Counted from the first letter of the stretch, positions 50,264-64,000 are shown. The stretch is DNA of 64,000 nucleotides from Penelope pileata (GCA_013396635.1 WBMW01005647.1:142134-206133); one strand, 5' to 3'. Made by a program: numbers and translations. Notes: a model not told the origin generated them from the sequence alone.

Positions 50264-51965
50264 GACGAAAGTAATGTACTCCAACAGGCCAAGTCCTTCT
50301 TCATGACCTAGTGGCAGCTAGCCACTAATTTAACTAAACCCCAAGGATTCTTCCCGCATTAGGGAATCCTCAAGTGGCATTAAGATACTAGAACAGCTTT
50401 CTGGAATGAGGCAAGAGGTGAAGCAGCATTATGGGGATGGCCTATTACATAGTAGTCATGATTCGATCTGGTCAAAAACTTTTCTCGGTTTCAAAGAATG
50501 TAGAGTTGGTTTATTCCACCTTTACTTTCTTAAATGGCTCAGGAGATCCGGAGCTTCTTAGACGTTCTGCCCATGGCCACTTTACTGAAATTCTTGACTG
50601 TGGCAGCATTTCTGTTGTAGACAACTGGTCATTTGGGAGCAGACTGAGATCACTGAACTTAAACAGCCTCCATAAAGGTAAAGCCAATCAGCTGTATTCT
50701 GCCTGAATGTGTTCACTGTTACATTTCAGGCTATTTACGACATAATGTCTTACTTTTTTATTATGTGTCGTGGACTATTTTTAAATAGAAATATTTTAAA
50801 AAATTAGAGCCAAAATTTGCAGCTGTTTTTCATTTTAAGTGTGATTGTTGTTTTTTTTTCCTATTCATAGAATAAAGGAGAATTCTAAAATTGAAAATGT
50901 CACGAACTGTGATAAGAAATTTCAGTGAGTGACACCACCCAATGACAGAGCACTGAACCCAGAGCTGTCACTGACTTTTGAAGCACCAAGTTTTCAACCA
51001 ATCTTTACATGAATTCTGAAAAAAGTTATTATTTTCCTGACAAATAATTTCTGCAGTAAATTACTGCTACATAGGCTAAACTATTGGCACTGATCTGGAA
51101 GCTTTTCCTCTATTTTAGTTTCTTGAGAATCAGTTCTAGTTTTCTCCATGCACTCACAACTAATTTTTGGTTTGTGTGCCAAGTAAATGGGTACAAACAA
51201 TCGGCCTGTTCAAGTCTGTTATCATAGCCAGATCCAGTCTGCAGGAAGGTGAACAAGAAACCATGAAGGTGGACATAGCAATGCTAAAGAGAGTGGTGTG
51301 AGTTTCTGCTGCCATACAAAATAATAAAGTCACGCTGCGGAGGGGTCCTCAGGGGGAGTTTGCTCTTTATAAGGATTTCTGGTCTACACCATCAGTAGTG
51401 CCCTATTCTGATTCAGCATATCGATATTTGTATACACTGACTTTTTGTATCATTCATAGAAAAGTTTGGAGCTGAAAGAATATATATACGAAAACAATTA
51501 CATGTTCCAGGAGGAGATTATACAAATGTTAAATCATGGCTCTGTAATATTGTGATACTTTATATTTAAAATAGTTTTACTGTTTTCTATTAAGTTTACT
51601 GAATAGTACAAGATATATTTACAAATAACTATCACAAAGCCTGTTGCATTCAGAATTAAACTGTTCAGTTTTAAAGTTCTGAAAAAAATTGCTTATTAGA
51701 GAAAAAAATGGGCATTTAAGACTCCAGAGAGTACTATTTATGAGCTTGTGGTACGTTGTTAATTTGTTCAGTGCTAGGGTAGTGGGTCAGGCTCTTTTGA
51801 ATTGTAAGACTGTTTTCATGTTAGCTCTGAGGGGAGAAGGTATGTTTTCTCCTCGTGTGGTCATTCACACGGTTCTGCTGGAGCACAAGCCATAAGAGCT
51901 CAGCAAAAGATTATCCCTTAAATGAAGACAAATAGATAAATTTAAAGTTCTTTCAATTTTCATAA

Positions 51966-51991
51966 AGAAATAAAAAATAAAAAATAAAAAA
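51966..51991 (+). repeat. Short AAATAAA-type tandem repeat
   Basis: About three and a half copies of an A-rich 7-bp unit (ATAAAAA). A minor simple repeat with no other content. Confidence 0.7.
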
Positions 51992-53120
51992 TTCTTTCAT
52001 TGCTGCTGAGCTCTTTAACCTGATTCTGCAGCTATTTCTCACATATAAGCAAACGTATGCTTGTCTGAGCTCATTTGGTCTTATTTTCCTGAGTGTTGAA
52101 CAAGCACTGTTTCAAGAGCTATACAAGATGTTTTTTCAGTAAAAGAGCTTTTCAGTGTGTGTAAAGTGGTTAGTCTAGGTAAAACAGTAAATTCCTACCA
52201 TGTCATTGTTACTAAGCAGACTAAGAATACAGTGACAGGAACATCGTAATTCTAAATTCACTTACACACAAAGCCTGTTATTACTGTCTCTCTTACTTCT
52301 TTAAGCATACATTCATGCCGTCCGCAAGGTAACAACATGATTCCAAATTCCATGTAAGCCAAGTCTGCCTTGACTTGGACAGTCAAAATAAAACATTTTT
52401 TCTTGTGTATTGTTGGTTTGATTACTATTATGACAGAGTAGGGAAAGGTTTATATAACAATAGACTTAAGTTTAAAGGGCTAAATGGTGAAAACAGTTTT
52501 TAATAATGCATGCTGCTTTGTAGAAGCATGTAAAGTAAAACTGATGAGAGTTAAATATCTTGTTTTTAGTATGGCCATTGCCGTAAATTATTTGTAATAC
52601 AGATGTGGTTCTGGAACCAATTGTATCAGGAGATATGTGAAAACAGAGCAAACAAATGATCCATGCTAAACATTTAGTAACACAATTATACTAAATCCCC
52701 TGAGCAGCCCTTCTGAATTACTGGAAAATTTCATGGGAACAAATTTGAGAATATACCAGGGAACTGAGGGTTAAAATGTAATAATGACATTATTGAATTG
52801 GTATATAATTTCGACTCTGATATATAGACTTATTTTCTAAACATCTGTACTAACATGAAACTGTCAAATTCGTGTTTTGTTATATGATATCACTGCTGTC
52901 ATATGTTATTAATAACAGATTTTTTTGCAACGCTATGTCTTTGAATTTTAGTTGAAATTGGAACGTGATTTTGACATTTTTTGTCATTTACACTGGACGA
53001 TTTATAAAAGTTAATTTTCTTGAGACATTCTGGTGCTGAAAGATGAGTCCTTTACACACAGTCTCAATTATATATTTTGTGTATTTATACCAGGAAACTA
53101 GATTTTTCTTTTTTTTCCAG

Positions 53121-53307
53121 AACTGCAGTTTTCATACGCAGAATCATTTCAGGAAGGCCTCTGAGGGGAAATACCTGTATTATACTTAACAATTATATGT
53201 TGGCTACAGCACATGCTGTGCTGTGTCATGATGAGGATGTGTCGAAGGATTATTCATTTGAGCTGGAAAAAGTTATTGTCAGCAAGGAAGTTAGGGTCAA
53301 AAAATAG
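53121..53307 (+). other. Possible pseudo-exon before BMP5 exon 3
   Basis: A strong acceptor-like TTCTTTTTTTTCCAG ends at 53120, and an open frame continues to a stop at 53307. A donor candidate GAAGTTAGG lies near 53289. The translation (for example IIRRIISGRP-like basic residues, then ENYMLATAH-like text) resembles nothing in BMP5. No homologous exon is known to me in other vertebrates. Probably a cryptic site that is not used. Confidence 0.12.
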
Positions 53308-53348
53308 TAATATTTGAATGTTATAACTGTCTATTTTCTTTAACTTAG

Positions 53349-53497
53349 GGATGCAGACTTGTTCCTGTTAGACACAAGAAAGGCTCAAGCTTCTGATGTG
53401 GGCTGGTTTGTGTTTGACATTACTGTGACCAGCAATCACTGGGTGATTAACCCACAGAACAATCTGGGCTTGCAGCTCTGCGCTGAAACTGGGGACG
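53349..53497 (+). CDS. BMP5: BMP5 coding exon 3 (propeptide)
   Basis: This exon encodes residues 226-276 of BMP5, near the C-terminal side of the propeptide. It begins with the third base of codon 226, after the acceptor TTTAACTTAG. It reads DADLFLLDTRKAQASDVGWF, then VFDITVTSNHWVINPQNNLG and LQLCAETGD. This block, with its tryptophans and the LQLCAE cysteine, is strongly conserved in the BMP5/6/7 group and contributes to the propeptide arm domain. The exon stops after the first base of codon 276 (Gly), before the donor GTAAGA. The 149-nt length matches the phases. Reading past the donor gives a false C-terminus. Confidence 0.98.
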
Positions 53498-56400
53498 GTA
53501 AGACTGTAACTATAGATCATAGCTCCGTGTATGCTCTTGTCATCCTCTTGCTGTGAACCTTTTCTGGATTGTGTTTTCTTTAAATCTACTGGGTGGCAAT
53601 TTATGGAGGGTTTATAAATGAAGAACACAGTCTTGTCCTGATGTAGTTATGGTCTGGAAACTATTTATTGTTCATAATTCTGTTGAATATAGCAATTATA
53701 AATCTGACTGGATCAAGTTAAATTAAATGAAATTTGGGATAAAAGCTCCTACATAAAAAATCAGGTTCCACTTTAATGTTCTTCCATCAATGATTACCTA
53801 CATGCAGTCAAGAAACTTAAGCAGATTTGTGGAATTTTTGGTTTATAAAGCTTCTAAAGATCTTCCTAGGATGAAGTTCAGATGACAGGACAGGAGTGAC
53901 CTCCTTGCCACTGATATTGACATTGGAGAAAGGTTAAGAATAGGGTAATGTGGGAATTGATTTTCTACCTTTCAAAAAAATTTTAATTTCAAAACATTTT
54001 TACCTTGAAATGTGTCAAAACTTTGAAATCTTTAAAATTTTCATTAGCTGAAAATTAGAAAGAATCTTATTAAAGGACAAGTACTGGCAGTGTTTTTTTA
54101 GGACCATTTTACTAGACTACTACATTATTAACAGTTATGCTGTTCATTAAAAAGTAAAAATGCATCTCAATGCAAAATTGTATCTTTAGAAGAATTGTTC
54201 TTTCTTAGACTTCATTAGAAACTAATAAAAAGAATTATATGCCATTTCTTTCTGTGATGGTTCACTTAATCCGTATTGCTTTACAAACAAACTTTCAGAT
54301 TTAGCTCTTTCTTGTCAGAAAGCTTTTTATGTCAGAGGTCAGGAGATCTACGATGCCAGTTAATCTAAACCTTAGCTGACATAATGTTAATGAGTAGCAG
54401 AAGAAACCCTGGTGTAAGAATTAATTTTTTTTCTTCTTTCTTTGTTCTGGCTACATTTTCTCATTGTTTTTGATCTGCATTCTCCCTCAGGCTCAGCTGG
54501 GCTGTGAACAAAGCTTCTCAGACTTTTCCGGCAAGTGCTCTGGCTGCTGGAGAGTTATGCAAAAAGCTGCCATTCCCCCAGTGTTTTCCTTTAGGCATGA
54601 TTCTCAAAAAGACTTGAACCAGGGTGGACTATTTCACCTAAAATTGCCCAGAAAGCCCAGATACAGCCAGTGGAAAAGGAAGGCACCGATACTAAGTAGG
54701 CCATGCTGCTGCTGCATTCAGCCAGTCTTCAAATGCCTCACACCTGGGCATGGGCTGTGTGGGGACTCAACCTTGTTTCATTAAGGCCAGTATTAAGCCC
54801 TTAAAATTTTGGAGAGGTGACACTTCCGTCAGGCATCCAAATGAGGTGGACTGGCTCCTGGCCAGCTTTTCTGCTCCAGAATAAACTCTATCCTTGATTT
54901 TTTTTTTTTTTTTTCCAGGAGATTCAAATACAGAAATTCTTGAAAATTAAATATCCATGAAAGGCATTCATTAAGAAACTCTGGAACTAGCAATTTGTTG
55001 GTTCTAGCCTCAAACTTACATTCACTCAGTAAACAGCAGGAAAGCTTGTATGGGTAAAGGAAACCTTTAGATTAATACACTGAAGAAACTGTAAAAGAAC
55101 AGATTATGTAAATATTTCCCGTCTTACTCCCAAGATCAGAAAGGTGACAGATAATTTTCTATTTTAAATTCCAAAGCCACAGGCAGCTTTACCTTCTGCA
55201 CCTCGCTTATTTTAATTTCTCAACACAGCTGCTGGAGAGAGGAGGGAATTCCCCTCTTTCCTCGTTTTCCGTTCCCTTTTCAGTTTATTCATGCAAAAAG
55301 AGTGCCCTTCTAGGCACTAAAGTTTTCTGAACTATTGGGGAGACCTGTGCTATACCATTTCAGCTTAGCATAAGGAAAATCATCGTTTTACGCTCTCACA
55401 ATTTTGCTCTTAAGACTTTGATTGCTGTTGCTGTTACTTCTGGAAGCTATTAGAAACACCAGCAGTTGAATGACATGTTTGTGTACAGACAAAACATGAA
55501 TTTTTATACTTGACTCAGTGTGCAGTGGACTCTGCAACCCAGGGAACCCCACCCACCTTTCCTCCAACCACTTCTCTAGGAACGCCCAGTGACTGATTAA
55601 AAGCAATGGAAAAACATGCCATTGGGTCAGGGGAGCTTCAGGCCATGTGAGTCTGAGGCACCTTTCTTTGTGCCTTCAGCTGTCCATTGATTTTATGGGA
55701 AGTACAGGAGTTCTGCCCCAATAAATGGAGAGACATTTATGATAAGACCTGTTCCATGAACCTTTCTATTGCAACAGACCATTAAACTAAATAGGATACC
55801 ATTTAGTCAGAGGATTCGTGTTTGTTGTATTCACTGGATCTCTGGATAATATTCTGTAAATACATACTCATCTTTTCAGATTTCTTCATATAATACTTTT
55901 AAAATAGGGAAATAGTAATTACTGAGACTCCAGGGTGCTACTATATTGTTATCATTAACAGTAATCTTTCTTACAGTTATCTTTCAGTGAGTTTTTAAGC
56001 AATTACTTGTGGAGATGCATTTCTTTGGTGTTCCCTGAAGAAGGTACATAAATAATAATAATGTCTACATAAGGAATAAAAAAATTTGTAGCTATTTAAC
56101 ACAACAGTGTGACGAAAAAAAAAACACCCTCTTGGAGAATGTCTAGTTGTTGTAATTCATATTTTTTCCCCTTTGAAAATGCTGAAAAAGTGCAAAAAGC
56201 CACATGACATTGGAATGTGCTTTCTTTTTTCTTTAAGACAGTATTTGGTATCATACGCACCATTTTAGCATGAAATGTAGACTTTTTCTCTTAATGGGAC
56301 GTTTTATTTTGAACAGTAAGAATAAAGGTTTGCATGACACATATGGAAGCTGTCAACATATAATGCACTGTTTCCCTGGGGCTGTGGTAAATTAAGGCTC

Positions 56401-59400
56401 AGGTTTTTTTGATTTTCTTTTTTAACGTCTCCTCAACATTCTGCAGCATCTCCTTTTGGCCGATTCCCTCCTTTTGACACCAAAACTCTCCATGGTGTTT
56501 AAAATGAGAGGTGATCATTTTCACACTGATGGAAGTGCGGGTGTTAGATGAATTGCGGCATAAAATCAATGCAGATGCAGAAACAATTTGAAAAGCTCCA
56601 TGTGACGCTTTTCCTGTATGTATACCATATGTCCCCTAAGACTTAAAACATGTTCCAGTGAATCAGCACCTTTGTATTAACAGTAAACATATTTATAATT
56701 AGACATTATTTGTAACGGAGGAGTACAAAAGGAGAAGTCTTCCTGTTGCTGTTTGTGTCATTGCTGAGGAGAATCTAGTGTTCTCCACAGAAAATGAGAT
56801 GATAGGGAGAATGTGTGTAACCATGATTATTGGTGATCCATTGAACAAAACAGGTCCCAGATACACAGCTCTCATTACAACATCCTGGATAACCTCCTTA
56901 GCCATACATTTCTATGCCTTTTCTTGGATCACTGTGGCTCTCAGATATTCTCCATCAGCCTGCGCATCACAGGGGAAGAAAGTGGGACTTACTTTGAGAC
57001 GCCCAAGCTGGTTAAGGTGACTTCTATGATCATGTAGTCCTGTGGCAGGTTTCTTTAGGCTTTTTTGCTCTTCGAGGTAGGCAGACACCAACAATCCTCA
57101 GCTCCCTGACCCTGACTCTTCAGGTAATTATTTTTTCCTCAGAGCAAAGAGAAACCTGAACAAAAATAGGTTCCTTGATCCAAGTGAAGCCTGGAGAAAG
57201 CCAAGTCGTTCTCCAGTATGTATTTGGGTACACTGCTTCGTTTCCCCTGGAAGGGGGCTTGGCACTTGCTCCTACATGCTGCAAGAAAGACTTGGGACAT
57301 CCTTTACCAGTGATAATGGGGGAGACACTTTTTTATATCTTCTCATCTCAAGCTGGGCCTTTCAAGGTCCCTTTCTCCTGTGAAGCCTTCAGAGAGGCAT
57401 CATAGCCACCTTTTTTGGGATCTGTGCCATGGGGGGTGGCCAAATTGCATTCGACCTGTAACGACCTACGGCAGCACCCTGGCTTTTTCAGGTTGTTGGC
57501 TGCATACTTTCACATTGGTCCTGGCCTCACCTTTACAACACTCAGCATTATCAGTCTCGTGCCAGGGGTACCCCCAGTCAACCTTGGCACCTACCTACTT
57601 GACCATAGTAGCTGGCAGGTAGTCAAGAGGATGTTGCTGGGTTGTTACATTTGAGTCCCTTGGTGGAGCTGGTATTTACAAGGCAAAACATCAGGATTGA
57701 TTTCACCTTCATTTGTGTCCTTATGGTGAGGGAATTTAGGATATATCTATGTATGTGTGTGTGTATATATATTTGTGTATATATAGACATATACGGACTT
57801 TGGCAGGCAATAGCTATGCCTAAATTCTGAGCCATCTGGAAGCCATATAGCCATGTTAGCACAGCACTGAACCCGAGCTAATATATCCTGCCCCTCAGCA
57901 GGTTTTATTAGCTTGGGCTCAAGCACTGCCTAAGTACAGCTACATGAGTTCTGGTTCAGAGCTGACTTTGGCCAAAGTTATAAGAGTAAATTAAACATGC
58001 TCGGGAATACTGTGGGGCACTGAGCTCTGTTGGTGTGAAATGAGCCAGAGAGATGATTGTCTTAGCCTCCACAACAGGGCAACTGCATGGCAGCTGCCCC
58101 CGCAAGAGCCCGGAGACAGTGCCATGGGGGCAGCTGGTACTGGCCACAAGTACGCCTGCAGCACCCTGCCACCCAAGCAGCATGGATGGTCCAGCTCCAG
58201 CACCTGGGAGTGATTGTAGGCACTCCTTAATTTACTCTGATGGGTGTAAACCCTGTTTCCAGCTGTGTCAGAAATACCACCAGCATTTTCTTGTGTCTGC
58301 TTGTAGCAGGCAATGTGAGCATCCTATGTTAGTGCAGACACACCTACTGGAAGCAGGAGTGTTTGGGAGGTGAGAGGGGCTCCTGCTCCTCCTGCAGCCA
58401 CCACTGCGTACTGGTCCTGATCCTGGCAGTACGGCTGTGCAACACCCCTCTGCCCTGCTCCCCAGGCAGATGAAGGATACATCTGCTTCTAAGCACCAGT
58501 AGTTGGGATAATAATTAGCATTTGTCCTTGGTTTCATTCAGAAGGTTTTTATCCATCTTATGCTTTGCCGAATGACCAATTAATCTAATCTCTCCTTGTT
58601 TTATTGTCTTCCTGAACACGTTTTTAACTGAGCAGAAAAGCTCTTGGGCTCCCGTAAACGATTCACAGTTTAAGTACATTAAATTGAAAGGATAAATCAA
58701 GTACTTAGCAAGCATATTTGTGTATGATTACATCTGATTTTTTGTGTAAGCATACATGATACTTCCACATTATACAGCATACCATGGTTCCTAACATGTT
58801 CACAAATAATCCCAAGTGCTTTCCTCAAGAGATTTATGAATACTGAAACCAACACAAAAAGATACGCAAAATTCCTTCAATTAAACAGAATAAAACTAAA
58901 ATTGTGTAAGAAAAAAAACATAGTGTAACAAAAGCTGGATCTTTCATTTTGACTAAAGCTGTGAAGCCTAGGAAATGCACAGCAGACCATCCAAGACCAC
59001 CCATTTTTCAGAATTCCTTAAAGCCTTCAGGGAGCAGAGAAGTCAATAAAACACGTGAAGCTTGTTTCAAAAGCTGTATTTTATGTCCATATAGATAAAC
59101 GTGTCCACCAAAGGAAAAGTTTGCCTAGCAGTTTATGGAGGAGATAGATGCAGTAGAGAGAGTATAAAATTCTTTAGAGTTGGAGTGTTGTGGATGCCAT
59201 ATAAATGGATCATCATATTTGTGTTGTTAGCTTTTATTTTTTTAAATAAATCTCTATTTAAGCTTTAATAGCTAAATCCTACCTATATTCTTTTGATTCT
59301 GTGAACTCCCATTGCTCTCAAGAGCACTGTTTAAGCATGAGAAATGAAGCAAGATTCTGTCCAATTTTGAAAACTACCTTGTGAGCTTTCACAGCCTCGG

Positions 59401-62400
59401 GAGAGTTTTTGCTCAAAGATTAGATGTTATTGGACCTTGTATACTCAGGGTCTTTCTCCAAGAGGCCCTCCCCGGTCCTTATTGCAGAGATCACTCCTCA
59501 CAAGAAGGAAACCGTAGATGTGGCATCAGAGTGGTTTTGTTATTTGGTTTTGGATTTCTTTTTTCAGCAGATCAGAAATGAATTCTCAGCACCACTGAAG
59601 TTCTCAATTCTATATACAAATATGTAAAATTATTAAAAAATAACTACTGTCAGCAGGAAGTAGTGGTTAATCTGTAAAATGTGTTTTGTGGCTTGTTGAA
59701 CACTTTTGAAAGTAAATAAGTGCTTATTTTTCATAACAAAATGAGTGGTTTGCTGCAGTTCGATGACTCAGGACAAAATAATGGATCTTGGACTCACTCA
59801 TTGTCCTGTGTTGCCAGTGTAAATCTGGCCAAGATGCATAATGGCTGAAAGCTCTTGCAAAATTAGTGTCTGCTCAGTGCCTTACATAAAATATATACTG
59901 CCTGAGGAGAGAGAGCCAGGTCACAAATCTCACCACTGTCACTGGCATACACACTGCTGATCTCAGAAGAAGTCAGGATTCTGAATGTCGTGAAGAACGT
60001 GGTAATCTCTCCAGGTCAGGATTGCGAGACAGATTGTTATTGAAAACTTAAAATGTTCTTGCAATTCCATTTGGAGCAGCTGGGGGGAAAATGAATTTTT
60101 AAGATGGAACTCAATCATTTTATGAAAGGAGTTGTATGCTGCAACTCTATCTGACAGCAGAAAACCACTCACAGGTGTGACACAGCAAATAGCTCTGGAG
60201 TGTTGATTCTGTGGGCCAAAAAAAAAAAAAACAACCCTATGAAATTGTCAGGATTGTTGAGGTAGTACCTTTTAAGCCAATTGTCACAATTACTTTTGGA
60301 GCAGTTATTCCATTATTATAAGAGGCTGGAACATTAAAATGCAAATAATATTCATTCAGTTCAGTCACTCAGCCCAGCACTTCCATACAACCTTTTCTGC
60401 AAACTACTAAGGGCACTTTACTATCAAATAGAGTAAAAGCCAAAAATAAGTTTAAATGCCAAGTTAAACAAACACGTCTTGCCAAGGATTCAAAAGCATA
60501 TGAATAAGGACTAAGGAGTTCAGCAGATTTGGGACGTAATGCTTTAAACAAGTTTTTAGTCTCCAAATATACCTGTCAATATGGAGAAGAGACAATAAAT
60601 TGTCATAGCAAGATTGAGAAACACATGCCAGAATGTGAGGAATACAAAGGCTCTGGATTGTCTCTGCATGGAGTAAGTCCATCTGTTGCACTTATTTATT
60701 TTTTGCTATGTGTAATGCAAGTGCAGTGGCTCGGTTCATTGAAGCTGATTGCTGGTTGCTTACACTGTGCATCTACAGGTAGAAAAAAAGATCTTTGAAA
60801 TCCTCAGGATTAAAAATACAATAGAAATATAAAACCAAGCCAATTCAGAATGTTTGACCATGTTTGATTCTTCTTCAGAGACACTGGATTGGCAGAGATG
60901 CACCTTGCTCTTTTGGTTTTACCAGTTGAGTGAAGACCTCAGGGAAGATGGGGGTCAGCCCAAACCACTCAGCTAATTTTAGAAAATGCTGCTGCAGTAT
61001 CCCAGTATGGAACAACTGTGCTAGGAAGACCTCCATTTCTAGTTGTCATTGAGGCCAAGATAAAAGTTTTCCAAATGCTTACTGGAAATGATAGACTAAA
61101 ATCACTTATCAAAAATGAAGCCCATGGATGCTTCTTGCTACAAAGACCAATTCAAGTTAGAGTAAGATTTTCCATGCTGTGTTCTGAAATCCAAATTACA
61201 GACAAAGGTGTGGCATACAAGACTATGGCTTGAAGATGGAGCTCCTGCTATGGCAGAACGCTTGGTACTTTTCAGACTTGGGATGCTTTGAAATGCCTCC
61301 ACTTCAGGAACGGGCAAATCTTTTTATTCTTAGCATGAAGGAAATCTCCCCTGTCTCCTCCCCTACACACTTTTTTCTTTTTCTTTTGTCTTTTTTTTTT
61401 CTTTAAAGTAAAGGATAATAGATGTTCTGTAAATGCAACCTTCCTTTTGCACAGAAGCAACCTAAAATGAGACAACTTATGTGGTCTGAATTTCCAAACC
61501 AAACAGTTCAGAGATCCTCCTTGGAAGAAATATAGTGTCTCAAGGGCAGTGTATATTTTGATTGCTTTGTCTTCTGAAAGTTAGAGTTAAGCTAAGGTAT
61601 ATGACAAACAGAAAGAAAAGTTTAATGACAAACCCACTGAAGTCAATACAAGTTTTCCTTTTTACTTCACTAGGAGCAGATTCAGTGTTTATACTATTAA
61701 TGAACTGAAAAAAAAATAAATCCTAAAAATGCAGGCTGGTTGCTCAAGAGATCAAGCACAGAAAAGAATAAAGTCACATAAACTGTTTCTCTGTGTAAAA
61801 AGGCTGTGGGTTACAGGCTTAATATTTATGCTATATCTCTATACCCTGAATAACTTAAGTAAGCCCTAACTTGTGGAATCTTAATAGTCATCTCATTGCT
61901 GAAGTCTAAAGGAAACCCAGAGGAAACTTAATAATATTATAAGTTATTTTAAAGGGAGTTCACATTGGTTTGAAGGATATTTTGCTTTGCACACAATATC
62001 CACCATTGTAAATTCAGAGAACCTAGATTTAAATTCAGAAAACCTGCACACATCTTTACAGCCCTCAGTATATAAATCTAATAGTATTCTTAAAATGTCC
62101 ACCAGTAAGATATTAATCTTTTACAGATAAAATTAAAATTCTGAAAGTCATTGGAACAAAAAATAAAGAAAAATTATAAAAATATTCCCTCTAGAAATGA
62201 GGGGAAACTTTGTGGTAAGAGGTTGGTTTGTCCACGAGTTGCAATGAATAGAGAATAGTCTGTACAGTTTCTCGTATCTGACTTGCAACAGAAGATTTGA
62301 ACATATAGAAATTAATGTTACTGAATTATTTAATAGTTACATAAAAACATGAAAAGAAGAATTAAAGAAACACAAGACTAAAAAGCCATTTAAAATGAAA

Positions 62401-63914
62401 TCAGAAGCTTCAACAAATATATTTTTCCCTTGCAGTCAAAAAAGTAATTATCAAAATTGTTCAGAATATGTTGCCAATTACTTTGCTCCATAACTGCTAA
62501 CTTTCTCAGTTCTTCTCCTGCCTTTGCTGGGCTCTCTGTCACTGGAAACATCTTAAACCAATTTAAAGTGCTACACCTGAATAAACATGTTGTAAAAGTG
62601 TTTATGTATTGAAGTGGGTCAGTTCAAGGTATGGTATTTGGCTGGAACTTCTAATTTCTCTTTTTACTGCAAAAGGGCTGCCAGAAGGAGGAAGTCTGAG
62701 CTGAATTAATACATTTGTTACAGTGGAAGTAGAATGGAAACTACTTTAACCACAAATCAAACTGCCTCTTTCATTTACGCCAGTGATAGAGTTTTTCTAA
62801 GAAATATAGACCCTGGCATACTGCCACTGTACGGTCGTGTTTGAAAAGGAAACCTATATGCTTATTTCTATAAGGTCGATCCCTATGCTTATTTGTGAGT
62901 TCTTTTTTAGGGTGACTGAGTGTTATGGGTTTGCGGGGCAGATGCTCCTTTGTTGTCTGCGTGACAAACTTTTCCAGGCAACTTAGCGGAGTCCCCAGTG
63001 CCGTGATGCAGCACAGGCGGTGCCGGTGCCCGCACCTCATCGTTTAAAGGACCTCTGTGTCCTCCACCCAGCACAGCTGCACAGCTTCACATGACACTGT
63101 CTCATTTTCTGACGGTTGAAGGGCTCTGCATAATACACGTATGCACAAAAGTGTTTATGCTGCCAAAATAAATTCTGTTAAGAGCAAGGGTTTATTTGCT
63201 AAAATGTCACTGATGCAGTTTCAGTGAGTTGTTTTGCTTTCTTTTCTTTTACTGAGGTTTAGATCCTATAATATAGTGAGGTTACCACACAGTCCTGGCT
63301 GAATAAATATTTTAAAGAAATATGCACATCCCCTGGGAACAGAACCAGAGTCAATAATGTCCATATTTCAAACCCTGTTCTCTTGAGTGACGGAACACCT
63401 TCCTACCTTTACTACTGAATGAACATCAATTTGAGTAACACTGTACAATATTTGTTTTTAAAGCAGAGGTATATTTATTATCCATACTTCTCTTTGCTGC
63501 GTACTTGCTTTGGGGATATAAGGTTTCCCATCTGACACCCAAGTGAAGCAAAAACTAGATGACCGCATTACATTATCCTTTCGATAGCCTATAGACTTTA
63601 ATGGACCTCATTTATTTTTCACTTCTGTAGATGTCTACATGAGACTGAATTAAAATATTCATACATTGAATAAGATATGTAGTGTATGGAGACCACAATT
63701 TTATGCGATAACAAACTATCTTGATAGTTGTTGAATTTTTTGTCTTTTAAGTTCTTTTCATCAAAAGGAGGTCAGGATTTCTAATCATGTTAACTTCAGG
63801 ATTATGGGCAAAATCCTTGCCATACTTCAGTCAGAGCTGGAACTCCCACTGTGGCTTCAGGAGGAGCAGATCTTCACCTCATGTACACAACTTACAGTTT
63901 CCATTCCTTTATAG
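53498..63914 (+). other. BMP5: BMP5 intron 3 (10.4 kb)
   Basis: This is a phase-1 intron from GTAAGA to CCTTTATAG. It contains GC-richer patches at about 57175-57630, 58040-58470 and 62900-63080, and a TG/TA simple repeat near 57745. The open frames in those patches overlap one another in several frames and match no family I know. No named repeat was recognised. Confidence 0.95.
57742..57795 (+). repeat. TG/TA simple repeat
   Basis: Alternating GTGTGTGTG and TATATATA blocks continue into ATATAGACATATAC. A short degenerate dinucleotide microsatellite. Confidence 0.8.
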
Positions 63915-64000
63915 GTCGAAGTATCAATGTTAAATCTGCTGGCCTGATTGGAAGACATGGGCCTCAGTCAAAACAACCATTCATGGTTGCGTTCTTCAAG
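63915..64000 (+). CDS. BMP5: BMP5 coding exon 4, partial (cut by window edge)
   Basis: This exon completes codon 276 (Gly) and encodes residues 277-304 of BMP5, after the acceptor CCTTTATAG. It reads RSINVKSAGLIGRHGPQSKQ, then PFMVAFFK, and is still open at base 64000. PFMVAFFK is conserved in BMP5/6/7 shortly before the proprotein-convertase cleavage site. That site, the mature cystine-knot domain and the stop codon are outside the window. About 150 residues are missing compared with the usual 454. Ile287 and His290 differ from the mammalian residues I recall (Val and Gln). Confidence 0.97.

Larger units (their letters stand above)
47845..53348 (+). other. BMP5: BMP5 intron 2 (5.5 kb)
   Basis: This is a phase-2 intron with GTACTT at the 5' end and TTTCTTTAACTTAG at the 3' end. 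It contains an unexplained antisense open frame (49550-50263) and a possible pseudo-exon near 53121, listed separately. The rest is AT-rich with no recognised repeat family. Confidence 0.95.

Noticed and set aside
56699..57654. Cluster of overlapping frames on both strands in intron 3
   Set aside because: Several frames overlap each other, composition is mixed, and no domain, splice signal pairing or homology is recognisable. The mild GC rise is enough to explain the fewer stops.

Overview
The window is vertebrate nuclear DNA, AT-rich and gene-poor. Its repeats point to a bird, most likely a galliform: three CR1 LINE fragments, one with the typical avian 8-bp TTCTATGA-type 3' repeat, and a Galluhop-like mariner relic. 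The one protein-coding gene I can support is BMP5 on the + strand. It is recognised from its translated prodomain, which closely follows the vertebrate BMP5 sequence. The species assignment is inference.

Layout. 1-422 is the 3' end of a CR1 LINE, open to the left edge. 2055-2600 is a second CR1 fragment on the minus strand. 4811-6108 and 7017-8314 are two nearly identical 1.3-kb direct repeats. The first ends exactly at a single N (6109) inside a mariner relic; the second runs through the rest of that mariner (to about 8533). From there to about 22.5 kb is AT-rich intergenic DNA with no recognisable gene. About 22.5-23.8 kb is the presumed BMP5 promoter and 5' leader. BMP5 coding exons are 23801-24284, 47652-47844, 53349-53497 and 63915-64000, the last cut by the right edge. 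They are separated by introns of 23.4, 5.5 and 10.4 kb with GT/AG borders and consistent phases (1, 2, 1).

The visible coding sequence gives 304 residues: signal peptide and most of the TGF-beta propeptide. Known BMP5 proteins are about 454 residues, so the proprotein cleavage site and the cystine-knot ligand lie to the right of the window. Intron 1 holds a 327-nt pure pyrimidine tract, a CR1 fragment, a poly-T tract next to a second single N, and several stretches that look like regulatory DNA. BMP5 is known to be controlled by enhancers spread over a large region, so such elements are expected, but their identification here rests on motif reading only.

I found no RNA genes, CRISPR arrays or second protein-coding gene. 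The item most worth checking is the 1.3-kb duplication, because its breakpoint coincides with an assembly N. Next is a 237-codon antisense ORF in intron 2 that I cannot identify.
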